Part shown: piece by piece, positions 25,070 to 33,749 of the stretch | How positions within the stretch are numbered: the first letter of the stretch is position 1 | Layout: each line of letters starts with the position of its first letter | Assembly: GCA_025463055.1 (NCBI GenBank) | Contig: JAOAPV010000090.1 | Location: 1-64,000 of the forward strand | Origin: Candidatus Acidiferrum typicum | GTDB taxonomy: Bacteria; Acidobacteriota; Terriglobia; Acidiferrales; UBA7541 | Direction of reading: 5' to 3' | DNA: 64,000 bases | Made by a program: the position numbers and the translations under genes | The notes under the pieces: model-generated | The model's database searches: none | The model's input: the letters and a program-made list of their open reading frames with translations, nothing else | Told to the model about the DNA's origin: nothing

Positions 25070-26230
25070 TCAAACACTAATTCCCAGCCCGCGCAAAATT
25101 TCCTCCGTGTGCTCGCCCAAAATCGGCGGAGGCAAACGATAACTGACTGGCATATCCGAAAAACGCACGGGATTGGCGATACTGCGCACCTCGCCGAGCG
25201 CCGGATGCTCGATCTGCACAATTAGTCCCCGCGCTAACGCCTGCGCGTCGTGCAACGCTTCCGCCGTGGTATTGATCGGCGCCGCCGGAATTCCGGCCCT
25301 TGTAAACTTCTCGAGCCACGCATCGCGAGCCTCCGCATCGAAGCGCCCCTGCAGTATCGCAACCAATTCCGCACGGTGCTCGATGCGCAGCGGGTTGCTC
25401 GCAAACCGATCATCGCTGCCGAATGTCGCGTGCGCCTCTAAGACCTCCACGAATTTCCTCCACAGCCGCTCTGTACCCACCGCAACCACGAAGTATTTCC
25501 GGTCGCTTCCGCGAAACACCTGGTATGGCACGATGTTCGGATGAGCATTTCCCCAGCGCCGCGGTTCCGAATTAGCATTCAGGTAGCTACTGCCGGCATT
25601 CGCCAGCCAAGTAAGCTGCGAATCGAAAAGCGACATATCCAAGAATTGGCCCTCGCCCGTTTTTTCTCGTGCAAACAGCGCGCCCAGAATGCCCATTGCG
25701 GCGTACATCCCGCAAGTCATGTCTGCAATGGCAATCGGATAGCGCATCGGACCGCCTTCCGGCTCGCCCGTGAAGCTCATCAATCCGGTTTCCGCCTGCG
25801 CCAGAATGTCGTAGCCGGGCCGTCCCGCGTTCGGCCCCGTGAAGCCATACCCCGTGATGCTGCAATAAATCAGCCGCGGATATTTCGCGCGCAGGGTTTG
25901 CGGATCGAGTCCGCGTTTCTGTAACGAAGCGAGCGATGGTTGATTGCTAAGAAATACATCCGACGACGCAATCAGCTGCAGAAGAATTTCCAAGTCGTGC
26001 GAATCATCATAATTGAGCGCGATCGAGCGCTTATTCCGGTTCGTCGCTAGAAAATACGCAGACTCCCCGCCCACGAACGGCGGCCCCCAGCCGCGCGACT
26101 GATCTCCGGTGCCCGGCCGCTCCACCTTAATCACGTCGGCGCCAAAATCGCCCAGCAGCATCGCGCAATAGGGGCCAGCGAGCGCCTCGGTCAACTCGAT
26201 TACGCGAACACCTTCAAGAATGGTTTTCAC
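25070..26230 (-). CDS. CaiB/BaiF family (class III) CoA-transferase
   Basis: 386 residues from ATG 26230. N-terminal GVRVIELTEALAGPYCAMLLGDFGADVIKVE and the GDQSRGWGPPF motif are characteristic. The catalytic Asp that forms the acyl anhydride is D170 in ADMTCGMYA. The C-terminal GIPAAPINT and LGEHTEEIL motifs are present. It moves CoA between organic acids; the acceptor acid cannot be told, though formyl-CoA, carnitine-like or succinyl-CoA-dependent substrates are typical. Full family length, no defects. Confidence 0.92.
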   Translation of the reverse strand: MKTILEGVRVIELTEALAGPYCAMLLGDFGADVIKVERPGTGDQSRGWGPPFVGGESAYFLATNRNKRSIALNYDDSHDLEILLQLIASSDVFLSNQPSLASLQKRGLDPQTLRAKYPRLIYCSITGYGFTGPNAGRPGYDILAQAETGLMSFTGEPEGGPMRYPIAIADMTCGMYAAMGILGALFAREKTGEGQFLDMSLFDSQLTWLANAGSSYLNANSEPRRWGNAHPNIVPYQVFRGSDRKYFVVAVGTERLWRKFVEVLEAHATFGSDDRFASNPLRIEHRAELVAILQGRFDAEARDAWLEKFTRAGIPAAPINTTAEALHDAQALARGLIVQIEHPALGEVRSIANPVRFSDMPVSYRLPPPILGEHTEEILRGLGISV

Positions 26231-26290
26231 GGGCCAGATTATAGCTGAGGAGAAGTTCCGAGCCGAAGACTGCGACCAGGACTGAACCCT

Positions 26291-26319
26291 TAGACTGGTT
26301 CACTCCTAACTCTTATACT
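26291..26319 (+). promoter_or_regulatory. Sigma-70-like promoter giving a near-leaderless pfkB transcript
   Basis: TAGACT (26291-26296), 17-base spacer, TATACT (26314-26319). The ATG of the kinase begins at 26328, so transcription would start within about two bases of the start codon. No ribosome-binding site is visible. Confidence 0.6.
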
Positions 26320-26327
26320 CTTGCCCC

Positions 26328-27289
26328 ATGACAACTGTCGTCGGAATCGGTAGCTGTGGCGTCGACTACTTCGCCATTGTTCCTCGCTTGCTGGGAGCAG
26401 ACGAAAAAATCAATGTCGAGCGTATCGAGATTCACGCGGGCGGCGTCACGGGCAACAATCTCACGCAGGTCGCGCGCCTGGGTGCGAAAGCCGGCTGGCT
26501 CGGGCTCATCGGCGACGACGAAAGCGGACGCCTGATTACCCGCGCTTTCGCTCAGGATGGACTTGATCTTTCCGGAATAGAAATCGTGCCCGGACAGAAA
26601 TCCACCTTCACCTGGATTCCCGTTGATGCAAAGGGCGAGCGCTGCATTTACATGTTCCCGAATGTGAACGGGAAATTGAGCGCGGAGCAGATCCGCACGC
26701 GGTTTGCCGGACACATTCTCAACGCCAGGCACTTTCACACCGAAGCGTCGCAGCTTTCGTTGGCGCCTGTGCGCGAAGGAATGCGCGTCGCCCACGAAGC
26801 CGGTGTTCGCGTGATTTTCGATCTCGATGTGGCGCCCAGCTACTTTGCGCAAGCCGGGCTTGGCGCCGAAAGCGACCTACTCGAAGCATTACAACTGGTC
26901 GATGTTCTAAAACCGTGCAAAGCGGCAGCCCGTGAAATCACTGGCGAAACTGACTACAAAAGATGGCCGCCAAGCTTCTCGCCTTGGGCCCGAAGATCGT
27001 AGCCGTCACGATGGGCGCGGAAGGCTCGCTGCTGGCCAGCGCGAATACGATGGACTACGTCCCCGCTTTCGACGTCAATGTCATCGACAGCACCGGCGCG
27101 GGTGACGCCTTTATGGGCGGCCTCTCTTTTGGATTACTGCAAGGGTGGGATCTCCCGAACTCGGGCCTCTTCGCCAACGCCTGCGCTGCAATCTGCTGCA
27201 GTAAAGTGGGCGCCCGCGCGATGGGCAAGCGCACCGAAGTCATCGCGTTGATTAAGTCGCAGCGTCCAGCCGACGCTTCTCTCTTCTGA
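26328..27289 (+). pseudogene. PfkB-family carbohydrate kinase with one-base frameshift
   Basis: The N-terminal part (26328 to ~26960) has the ribokinase-like start VVGIGSCGVDYFAIV, the GGVTGNNLTQVARLGAK substrate region and DLDVAPSYF. The C-terminal part (~26963-27289) carries the catalytic and ATP-binding signature DSTGAGDAFMGG. They are in different frames; the break is at TACAAAAGATGG near 26958, where one missing A, or a -1 slip on the A run, joins them without loss (TDYK to MAAKLLALG). Together they make about 320 residues, normal for the family. It is either a real or sequencing frameshift, or a slippage-decoded gene. Family members phosphorylate sugars or nucleosides. Confidence 0.85.
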
Positions 27290-27509
27290 AGCCGCAGCCG
27301 CCTGCACTCTCCAACGGTAAGAGAAGTTCTTGCTTGCACCTTGTCCAAACGGCGAACTATACTTTTCTCCTCCACCAAAAGTTGGCAGGCATTCATGAGC
27401 GCTGCTCAGCGGCAAACGCGGAGCTGCGCTCAAGCGCCGAAGTGTGCGGTTGCGAGGCCCGCGATTGCCTCTTCGATTTCTCGACGCGTCGGTGGAGAGA
27501 GAAGGATGT

Positions 27510-28382
27510 ATGACTAATAATCCAAAAGACGTCGACCGTCGGATAAACCCGCCCACGACACCCCGCCGCGCAAAAACTCCAGCAGAAAGAGTCATGCCAC
27601 CGGTCGTGTATCGATTGCCCGGAATGGATGACGTTATGGTGCATTCAAACCTGAAATACAGCGACGTAGACAATCCGTTTCTGCTGATGGACGTTTATAC
27701 GCCACCACGCCTCTCGAGCGACGCCTCCGTTCCGGTGGTCATGCTCATTCACGGCGGAGCAGGCGCACAATATAAGCCGAAAGACTGGGGATTCTTCCAA
27801 TCCTGGGGCCGGCTGATTGCCGCATCCGGAATGGCCGCCGTGATGTTCACGCATCGGCTAGGCTACCCCAAGCCCCTGCTCACGGAAGCCGCCCTCGACC
27901 TCAGCAACGCGCTCGATTACATTCGCTCTCATGCACCTTCCTTTAAGGCCGATCCTGAGCGCATCGGGCTGATTGCATGGTCCGCAGGCGGCCCATTGCT
28001 CAGTCCCGCAATGCAGCAAAGAACGCCATTCGTGCGCTGCCTGCTCGCCTTCTATGCATATCTTGATATTCAACGCTCCCCATCTCACATCGAAAACGAA
28101 TCTGCAGAAACCCTGAAATCCTTTTCGCCGGTTTCACATCTGCACGGTGATTCCCTCGCGACGGTTCCGATCTTTGTAGCCCGTGCGGGGCAAGATGAGA
28201 TCCCCATGATGAATGACTCCATCGATCGTTTTGTCGCGGCAGCTTTGGCCGCAAATACGCCCCTAACGTGTATGAACCACCCATCCGGGGAGCATGGGTT
28301 TGATAACCAAAATGACGACGACCGGTCTCGCGAGATCGTAGCGGCTGCGCTGGCGTTCCTGCGAGCACATTTAGGGGATTGA
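27510..28382 (+). CDS. Alpha/beta hydrolase (esterase/dienelactone-hydrolase-like)
   Basis: 290 residues from ATG 27510, preceded by GAAGGA; an in-frame start at 27444 lacks support. The oxyanion-hole motif is HGGAG (81-85). The nucleophile elbow is AWSAG with S158, so the first Gly of GxSxG is replaced by Ala. Asp in RAGQDEI (~230) and His in SGEHGF (~262) complete a triad. There is no signal peptide, so it is cytoplasmic. HGG plus this fold suggests an ester hydrolase; the substrate is unknown. Confidence 0.85.
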   Translation: MTNNPKDVDRRINPPTTPRRAKTPAERVMPPVVYRLPGMDDVMVHSNLKYSDVDNPFLLMDVYTPPRLSSDASVPVVMLIHGGAGAQYKPKDWGFFQSWGRLIAASGMAAVMFTHRLGYPKPLLTEAALDLSNALDYIRSHAPSFKADPERIGLIAWSAGGPLLSPAMQQRTPFVRCLLAFYAYLDIQRSPSHIENESAETLKSFSPVSHLHGDSLATVPIFVARAGQDEIPMMNDSIDRFVAAALAANTPLTCMNHPSGEHGFDNQNDDDRSREIVAAALAFLRAHLGD

Positions 28383-28412
28383 TTGGAAATTGGCGGTTAG
28401 AAGTCCAGCGGG

Positions 28413-29351
28413 TCAGCCTAGAAATTGCAGCGTCTGCTTGATTAGGGCAGCGGTGCCAGAATACGGATCTCCTGGCGCGTCAAACTCCATCGAGCAATAG
28501 CCACGGTAATTGGCGCGTTTGAGGATCCCAAACGTGCGTGCCATATCGACGTTGAAAACCTGGCCTTTGTCGTTCGCTTCCCTGTCTTTGACATGACAGA
28601 TGCCGTAAGCGTGCTCGAACATGGCTGCGATCCCTTTGTAGGCATATTCCTCGCGGCCAGTCGCCAGCGTGTTGCAAAAATCGGGATTGGAACGCAGCCA
28701 TGGGCTGTTCACCTTTTCAATCAACTGCACCAGGAAGAATGGATCTTCGCTAGACGGGTTGTCGTTCTCCAGATGTACCACCACATTTTTCGTAGCGGCA
28801 TACTCCGCCACGCGCTTCAGGGTTTCCGCAGCGCGCTCCACGTCAGGCTTGGCATCTTTGGCTTCTGCGATATTGGTTCGCACGCTGGGCGAGCCGATGA
28901 GGGCGGCAACGTCGATCCATTTCTTGCTGAAGGTCACCGTCTGATCGCGTTCCACAGCGTCCGCGGCGTATGGGCTATGATCGCCATCGACGGCGATGTT
29001 GACCACTGCGCCGCGCGCTTTTCCGACGGACTCGCGAAATTCGTCCAGGTACTTAGCGTCTGTTGAGCGAAAGTGCTGGTTCCAAGGCTCAATCTTGTTG
29101 ATGCCTAGCTTCTCGCGGCAATGCGCAGCGAAATCCTTCACGTCGATCTTCTGCGCGGCGTTGCCGTCCCGCGGACCCGAAATAAAATTGCGGAAAGGAT
29201 ACGACGCGATGGCAATGCGCTCCCGCGCTTCCGTGGGGAATTGCACATGAGGACTGGCGTCCAGCGAAAAGGCAAGCCGAGGGCACAGCGAAGCCCCTGC
29301 CGCTGCCAGCGCGGACTGAACAAGAAAGCGCCTTCGTGTGCTCTGCGACAA
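28413..29351 (-). CDS. Tat-exported sugar phosphate isomerase/epimerase-like TIM-barrel protein
   Basis: 312 residues from ATG 29351. A twin-arginine signal STRRRFLVQSALAAAGA (~4-20) ends near a predicted cleavage around residue 30. The body is a xylose-isomerase-like (AP endonuclease 2) TIM barrel with metal-ligand-like motifs VVHLENDN (Glu), FCNTLA, HVKDRE (His, Asp) and MEFDAPGD (Glu). It would act in the periplasm on a sugar or polyol derivative. No neighbouring transport or catabolic genes define the substrate. Confidence 0.88.
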   Translation of the reverse strand: MSQSTRRRFLVQSALAAAGASLCPRLAFSLDASPHVQFPTEARERIAIASYPFRNFISGPRDGNAAQKIDVKDFAAHCREKLGINKIEPWNQHFRSTDAKYLDEFRESVGKARGAVVNIAVDGDHSPYAADAVERDQTVTFSKKWIDVAALIGSPSVRTNIAEAKDAKPDVERAAETLKRVAEYAATKNVVVHLENDNPSSEDPFFLVQLIEKVNSPWLRSNPDFCNTLATGREEYAYKGIAAMFEHAYGICHVKDREANDKGQVFNVDMARTFGILKRANYRGYCSMEFDAPGDPYSGTAALIKQTLQFLG

Positions 29352-29599
29352 AACAGCACAGTCTACCAGAGTCGAGCTCTAACGTCGTGGCCACATAACA
29401 CTCTGCCCCCCTAGGACCTACTCGGGTGAGGCGAACGTCGAACTCGTGCATTTGCTGGATGGTTGCTTATGTCAATCAGTAGTCAGCTATATAGCGAAGT
29501 GAAGTTACAACCGAACCGCTTGCCGGGGCCGCGACGCGGAAACGCCGTAGGCGGACGGGCGAGAACGTCGAAATCCAGGGAAAAAAAGGGGAGAGCAAA

Positions 29600-29968
29600 A
29601 TGGATGCACAGGGACGCTACTCTGCGACGGATGCAGGGACAGAAGTGAAGGACAAGGTTTCTGATCTGGGAAGGAAAGCCGGAGAGAAGCTTGATCAGGG
29701 ACGCGTACGCGCTGCCGACACAGTGGACAGCACGGCTGCGACGTTGCGAGACCGCGCCGACCAGCTAGCGTCAACCACGTCCAACGCCGTACATAACGTC
29801 ACAGACAAGCTCCAATCGGCCGCCGACTACATCCGCGACAACGATGCCCGAGCAATGATGGAAGACGTCGGAGACTTTATGCGCCGCCATCCAGCCCAAT
29901 CGCTGGCTGCCGCCGCCGTTGTGGGCTTCTTGGCAGGTCGCGCTCTCAAGAATGCCGACTGGAGGTAA
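29600..29968 (+). CDS. YqjD/ElaB (DUF883)-like membrane-anchored protein
   Basis: 122 residues from ATG 29600 after GGGGAGAG. A long amphipathic helix with repeated Asp/Lys (VKDKVSDLGRKAGEKLDQ, ATLRDRADQLASTTSNAV) ends in a short C-terminal membrane segment (SLAAAAVVGFLAGRAL). This is the layout of YqjD/ElaB-type proteins that tether ribosomes to the inner membrane in stationary phase, or of CsbD/LEA-like stress proteins. It is the first gene of a three-gene cassette with the next two. Confidence 0.8.
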   Translation: MDAQGRYSATDAGTEVKDKVSDLGRKAGEKLDQGRVRAADTVDSTAATLRDRADQLASTTSNAVHNVTDKLQSAADYIRDNDARAMMEDVGDFMRRHPAQSLAAAAVVGFLAGRALKNADWR

Positions 29969-29974
29969 GGGAGT

Positions 29975-30373
29975 ATGCCTCCGCACAATGCGCAGAACGG
30001 CCGGACGATGACTGAGGTTTTGCAAGACATCGTCGCAAACATCCAGGAAATCGTCCGGTCCGAATTTCGCCTGGCAAAAGTTGAAATACAAGAAGAAACA
30101 GCGAAGGTAGCACGCTCGGGCGTACCTCTAATCGTCGGCCTTCTTTTGGGACTGTATGCCTTGGGCTTTCTCTTGCTGGCAGCCGTTCACGCCCTATCCC
30201 TAGTTGTCGACGCGTGGCTGGCCGCGCTGATCGTCGGCTTCGGAGTAGGCGTAATTTCGTTGATCCTCATCAGCGTCGGCAGAAATCGACTTAAGGGAGT
30301 GAAGGTCGTCCCAGAAAAAACAATCGGAACCTTCAAGGAGAACGTGCAATGGGCGAAACACCAGATCAGATAG
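29975..30373 (+). CDS. Phage-holin-3_6/YqjE-like (DUF1469) membrane protein
   Basis: 132 residues from ATG 29975, seven bases after the previous stop. A helical N-terminus (TEVLQDIVANIQEIVRSEFRLAKVEIQEE) is typical of the family and is followed by two hydrophobic helices (PLIVGLLLGLYALGFLLLAAVHALS and WLAALIVGFGVGVISLILIS). In enterobacteria YqjE sits beside YqjD and YqjK. The function is unknown but linked to envelope stress. It overlaps the next gene by 25 bases. Confidence 0.85.
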   Translation: MPPHNAQNGRTMTEVLQDIVANIQEIVRSEFRLAKVEIQEETAKVARSGVPLIVGLLLGLYALGFLLLAAVHALSLVVDAWLAALIVGFGVGVISLILISVGRNRLKGVKVVPEKTIGTFKENVQWAKHQIR

Positions 30374-30861
30374 AGCGTCACATTCACGAGAAGCGTAACG
30401 AGCTCGGTGAAAACATCAATGAGCTGCAGCAGAAGGTGAAAACCGCAGTCGATTGGCGCGCCCAGTTTGATCAGCGGCCTTTAGTCATGGTGGGGATTGC
30501 CTTCGGCGGCGGCTTACTTTTGTCAATGTTGATCGGCCGCCGGAACTCCGATCGCGCGTCGAGCCGGAGCTCGCGCGACCGGTGGCGACGCGAATCGCAG
30601 GATTATGACTACAGCAGCAGGCCCGAAAGGCACCAACCGGAAGAAAAACGTTCAACCGCCTGGGCCAACATTCGCGATGCGGTGATCGCCGTTGCGGCTA
30701 GCAAGCTGAGCGGTCTAATCGAGAAAGTGGTGCCAGGCTTCAGCGAGCAATACAAGAGAAGGCAGACAGAGAGAAGGTCTCCGTCGCCCCACAACGGGCC
30801 CGAGTCGGTATGGCGTCGCCGGACTGCAAGTGGCGAAACGGACTACAGTCCCCAAAGCTAG
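30349..30861 (+). CDS. DUF3618-like membrane protein, third gene of YqjD/YqjE cassette
   Basis: 170 residues from ATG 30349. The N-terminal PDQIERHIHEKRNELGENINELQQKVK is the DUF3618 signature (ExxR...LxxxVxxL helix). One membrane helix (PLVMVGIAFGGGLLLSMLIG, ~46-65) follows, then a very charged, Arg/Ser-rich tail with an amphipathic helix (NIRDAVIAVAASKLSGLIEKVV). It shares 25 bases with the previous gene, indicating translational coupling. The role is likely structural, in the inner membrane. Confidence 0.8.
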   Translation: MGETPDQIERHIHEKRNELGENINELQQKVKTAVDWRAQFDQRPLVMVGIAFGGGLLLSMLIGRRNSDRASSRSSRDRWRRESQDYDYSSRPERHQPEEKRSTAWANIRDAVIAVAASKLSGLIEKVVPGFSEQYKRRQTERRSPSPHNGPESVWRRRTASGETDYSPQS

Positions 30862-30950
30862 TGGCCTTCGATCCGAGCGTCTGTCCTCGGTATGCCGGTA
30901 TCCTCGGGATCGATAGCCTTTGTACGTCTAACCTGCATCTAAACTAGCGG

Positions 30951-31571
30951 GTGACGGTCCGGATACAATCTATCCTGTGGCTAGGCGGCGCGATGCTGCT
31001 ATGGTTTGCCGCAGGCTCCTGCAAGGGCAGCGACTACGGAGTTTTACAGCCGACGCCTGAAGATCTCTGCAAGTGCATCCCCATTGAGCCGGACATCGCC
31101 GATTTCCGACACATCGCCAAGCACACACCCATTCCCAACATCGCCGCTCAAGAAATCGGCGTCGACACTATTTTGAGTTGGACGCAGGACGCCTTCGTAG
31201 CCCCGGATGCCGCACGGACCGGCCGTGAACTCCAGGTGTTTCACATTGCCAACGCGTTTGTGCAAGAGGCCAGCGTAAACGCTGCTGACTGCGATGTGCA
31301 CCTTGAAATCTCCCAAACAGCGGATAAGAAGGCGCCGCGGGTAATCGTGGAAACGCCGGTGGATAGCGAATTTTGCAGCGCACGCCAAGCGGTACAAGCG
31401 CAGCTAAAAAACCATGGATTCCGTCTCGACTCGCAGCACGGCGGAGAGTTGCCGCAAGCGTTGCCGGCTCAAATAACTGGAATGGCCTTCGAGGACTTCG
31501 ATCACTCGCGCGGGTCTGCGCAAGTCGCCACCATTTGGGAGCTTCATCCCGCTATCGTGACGATTCCCTAA
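30951..31571 (+). CDS. Hypothetical exported protein
   Basis: 206 residues from GTG 30951. A hydrophobic N-terminus (SILWLGGAMLLWFAAGSC) resembles a signal peptide, perhaps a lipoprotein signal with Cys ~24. The mature part is beta-rich with several cysteines (CKCI, DCDVHLEIS, SEFCSARQ). The C-terminal ITGMAFEDFDHSRG and ELHPAIVTI resemble a domain seen in uncharacterised bacterial proteins that carry GxxFFD-H...ELHP. It overlaps the convergent AsmA-like gene by 20 bases. Function unknown. Confidence 0.7.
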   Translation: MTVRIQSILWLGGAMLLWFAAGSCKGSDYGVLQPTPEDLCKCIPIEPDIADFRHIAKHTPIPNIAAQEIGVDTILSWTQDAFVAPDAARTGRELQVFHIANAFVQEASVNAADCDVHLEISQTADKKAPRVIVETPVDSEFCSARQAVQAQLKNHGFRLDSQHGGELPQALPAQITGMAFEDFDHSRGSAQVATIWELHPAIVTIP

Positions 31572-33228
31572 TCCTCGGCTGCGCTTGGCCATTCCCTTTG
31601 TCTTTCTTCTTCCCGCCGGTAATTTCCAGCGCCGGCTCCGGATGCGAATACGTTCCCGTCATTTTTATAGGAATTTCTGCACCCTTCGGTTTCTTCTTGA
31701 AGATGGCGTCAAAGGGTTTCAGGAGTACGGACTTAATCCCGCCACCGCCGACTTTCGAAAATTCCGCCTGCGTTTTCAGCACGCCGTGAAAATCGATTTT
31801 CTGGTTCACCAGGTCAAAGGTTCCGTGCATGTAAGCGGTGGCGGCGGGAATACTGAAAGAAATGTTCGTGAAAGTCGCAACACCATTCTTCAGCACGACG
31901 TGCCCCCTCAGATTGGACACGGCGCGTTCGGGATCATCGGAGTCAGTATCCTCTTCTGTCTTTTTCTCTTCTTTTTCCTTCTGCTCGGTCTTCTTGCCCT
32001 CCGCGCGCTCGCTCAGATTATTCACTTTCTTCTGTGTTTCTGGTTTCGTGAAATGGCTCTCGTCGATCCCAAAATCTCCAACTAGCTCCACTTCCTGTTC
32101 GAACGGGCGTCCCTCTGAAGGAATCGTTACGTGCGCTCGAAAGCTGATGGTACCGACAATAGGCGACCGCGGCTCCTTAATGAACAAACGCAACACGTCT
32201 TGGATGCGGCCCTGGCTCACGTTCAAATCCAGAGAACTAAGTTTGCCGCGCGGGCCAGGCTCCTCTTCGACAGCTCCTCTGACCAGCACGTTAGTCTTTA
32301 CGATCACCGTTTCCACATGCTCTAGATGGACGTCGCCATTCAGCCCGCTAACAAATGCGTCAAAGCGGCTGTCAAGCGGAGAGCTGCGCGCCGCGCGCCG
32401 GATCTTGAAATCAGGAATGTCCACCGAGCCATGCGTTTCGATCTTCGCCAGCGTTCCCTGGAAATTGTCGTGCGAATTCATCACTCCGTCGATGCCCTGA
32501 AAAACGCCCAGGTATGCGTGCTCGAATTTGTACGTACCGGAAACCGGCGTCTCGCCCGGATTGTCGGAATTCCACGGACCGAAATGACCCCGGGATTTAA
32601 TTTCACCGGGCGGCAGCGCGTTAAGAAAGCTCACGTCGTAACTGAATCCGTCTTTGCGACTAACTGAATTAAGCGTCAGCTTGTGAAGCTCGAATCGCAG
32701 CGGCTTGGCGGTTTTGCGCGCAACCTCCAAGACCGCGTCATTGGCAATCACTTCCCCCACCCGCGTCGACGAGGGACTTTGGTTCCGTGATGTAGCCAGC
32801 ATTGTCCCGCGGGGCGGAACGTGAATCTGCAGTCCCTGCAGCTCGATGTGCGATATATATCCTGGGCGTATCAAAAAATCCCAGTAGTGAGCGCGGATGA
32901 TCAGTTTCTGCGCAGACGCAAACGGAGGAGAACCGGAGGGACCACCGGATCGGACCAATTCAACGCCTTCCGCAACGCAGCCGGGATGTGGGAAAACCGT
33001 CGTGTGAAACCGGGCGATGGTGACCGTTCCGTGGAAGTCGTCCTGCAGGTCTGCAATGACGCGGTGACGCGAAAATGGCCAATGCCGCGCCAGCAAGACC
33101 GCGCCGAGAGCGAACAACCCGACAACCGCAACGCCTGTAATGCCCAGCCATTTCCGCCGGCGCTGGCGAAACCGATCACCCTTCTCAGGCCTTTGCTCGT
33201 CAGCAGCCAATGCATGACTCTGGGACAT
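31552..33228 (-). CDS. AsmA-like protein
   Basis: 558 residues from ATG 33228. One N-terminal membrane helix (WLGITGVAVVGLFALGAVLLARHW, ~27-50) is followed by long beta-rich repeats (HIELQGLQIHVPP, HGSVDIPDFKI, VSNLRGHVVLKNGVATFTNISFSIP) and an AsmA_2-like C-terminus (YMHGTFDLVNQKIDFHGVL, PIKMTGTYSHPEP). AsmA-like proteins are thought to bridge lipids across the periplasm. A highly charged insertion of Lys and Glu (about 400-435) interrupts the beta repeats. Confidence 0.82.
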   Translation of the reverse strand: MSQSHALAADEQRPEKGDRFRQRRRKWLGITGVAVVGLFALGAVLLARHWPFSRHRVIADLQDDFHGTVTIARFHTTVFPHPGCVAEGVELVRSGGPSGSPPFASAQKLIIRAHYWDFLIRPGYISHIELQGLQIHVPPRGTMLATSRNQSPSSTRVGEVIANDAVLEVARKTAKPLRFELHKLTLNSVSRKDGFSYDVSFLNALPPGEIKSRGHFGPWNSDNPGETPVSGTYKFEHAYLGVFQGIDGVMNSHDNFQGTLAKIETHGSVDIPDFKIRRAARSSPLDSRFDAFVSGLNGDVHLEHVETVIVKTNVLVRGAVEEEPGPRGKLSSLDLNVSQGRIQDVLRLFIKEPRSPIVGTISFRAHVTIPSEGRPFEQEVELVGDFGIDESHFTKPETQKKVNNLSERAEGKKTEQKEKEEKKTEEDTDSDDPERAVSNLRGHVVLKNGVATFTNISFSIPAATAYMHGTFDLVNQKIDFHGVLKTQAEFSKVGGGGIKSVLLKPFDAIFKKKPKGAEIPIKMTGTYSHPEPALEITGGKKKDKGNGQAQPRIRESSR

Positions 33229-33254
33229 TGCGCACGAAAGTCAGCCGAGGCGGG

Positions 33255-33488
33255 TTAGTAGGCGTGGGACATTTCCTTCTTTGGGGATTTCGATCGGAGC
33301 TTGCCCGTTTCTTGATCAAATTCCCTGAGCCATACCGCACAAGCTTCGCGTTGAGCCGCGAATTTTCGCTTGAAGCTGGGCTCGGCTTTAGACTTGATGC
33401 ACCAGCCAGGCACCTCATTGTCATCGAACGTCACGCGGGCCACTTCTTCCTGGTTCTTGTTGAAATAGATCAGAGTTGACGAAAGCAT
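33255..33488 (-). CDS. Small hypothetical protein
   Basis: 77 residues from ATG 33488, preceded by GAGG. Mixed strand/helix content: STLIYFNKNQEEVARVTFDDNEVPGWCI, then Lys-rich SFKRKFAAQREACAVWLREFDQ. No family recognised. It is 26 bases upstream of the AsmA-like gene on the same strand and may share its transcript. A longer in-frame extension upstream has no ribosome-binding site and reads as random sequence. Confidence 0.55.
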   Translation of the reverse strand: MLSSTLIYFNKNQEEVARVTFDDNEVPGWCIKSKAEPSFKRKFAAQREACAVWLREFDQETGKLRSKSPKKEMSHAY

Positions 33489-33749
33489 GGAGTCCTCGAT
33501 GAGAGTAGCAGCGAATGCACCGGCTCGGGCCAAGATGGGCTGGCATTGCGGCCGCGCCGGGAAGTCAAAAATTAGACGCTGCTCGCCTGCGAAAAGACGC
33601 CGCATACAGCGTACTGAGTAGAAGGCTTCGTTGCTTGCCGCACATAACTCCCGCCTGGAACAACCCACGATACAGCAACGCTGGCGCGGGACGGCTTGCG
33701 TGCGTGAGAGTTCTCCCCGACAATAAGTAGTTCTAGGGAGCAAATAATA

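Noticed and set aside
26963-27289. Separate short gene for the C-terminal PfkB half
   Set aside because: It lacks a substrate domain and continues the upstream kinase exactly after one base; treated as one frameshifted gene.
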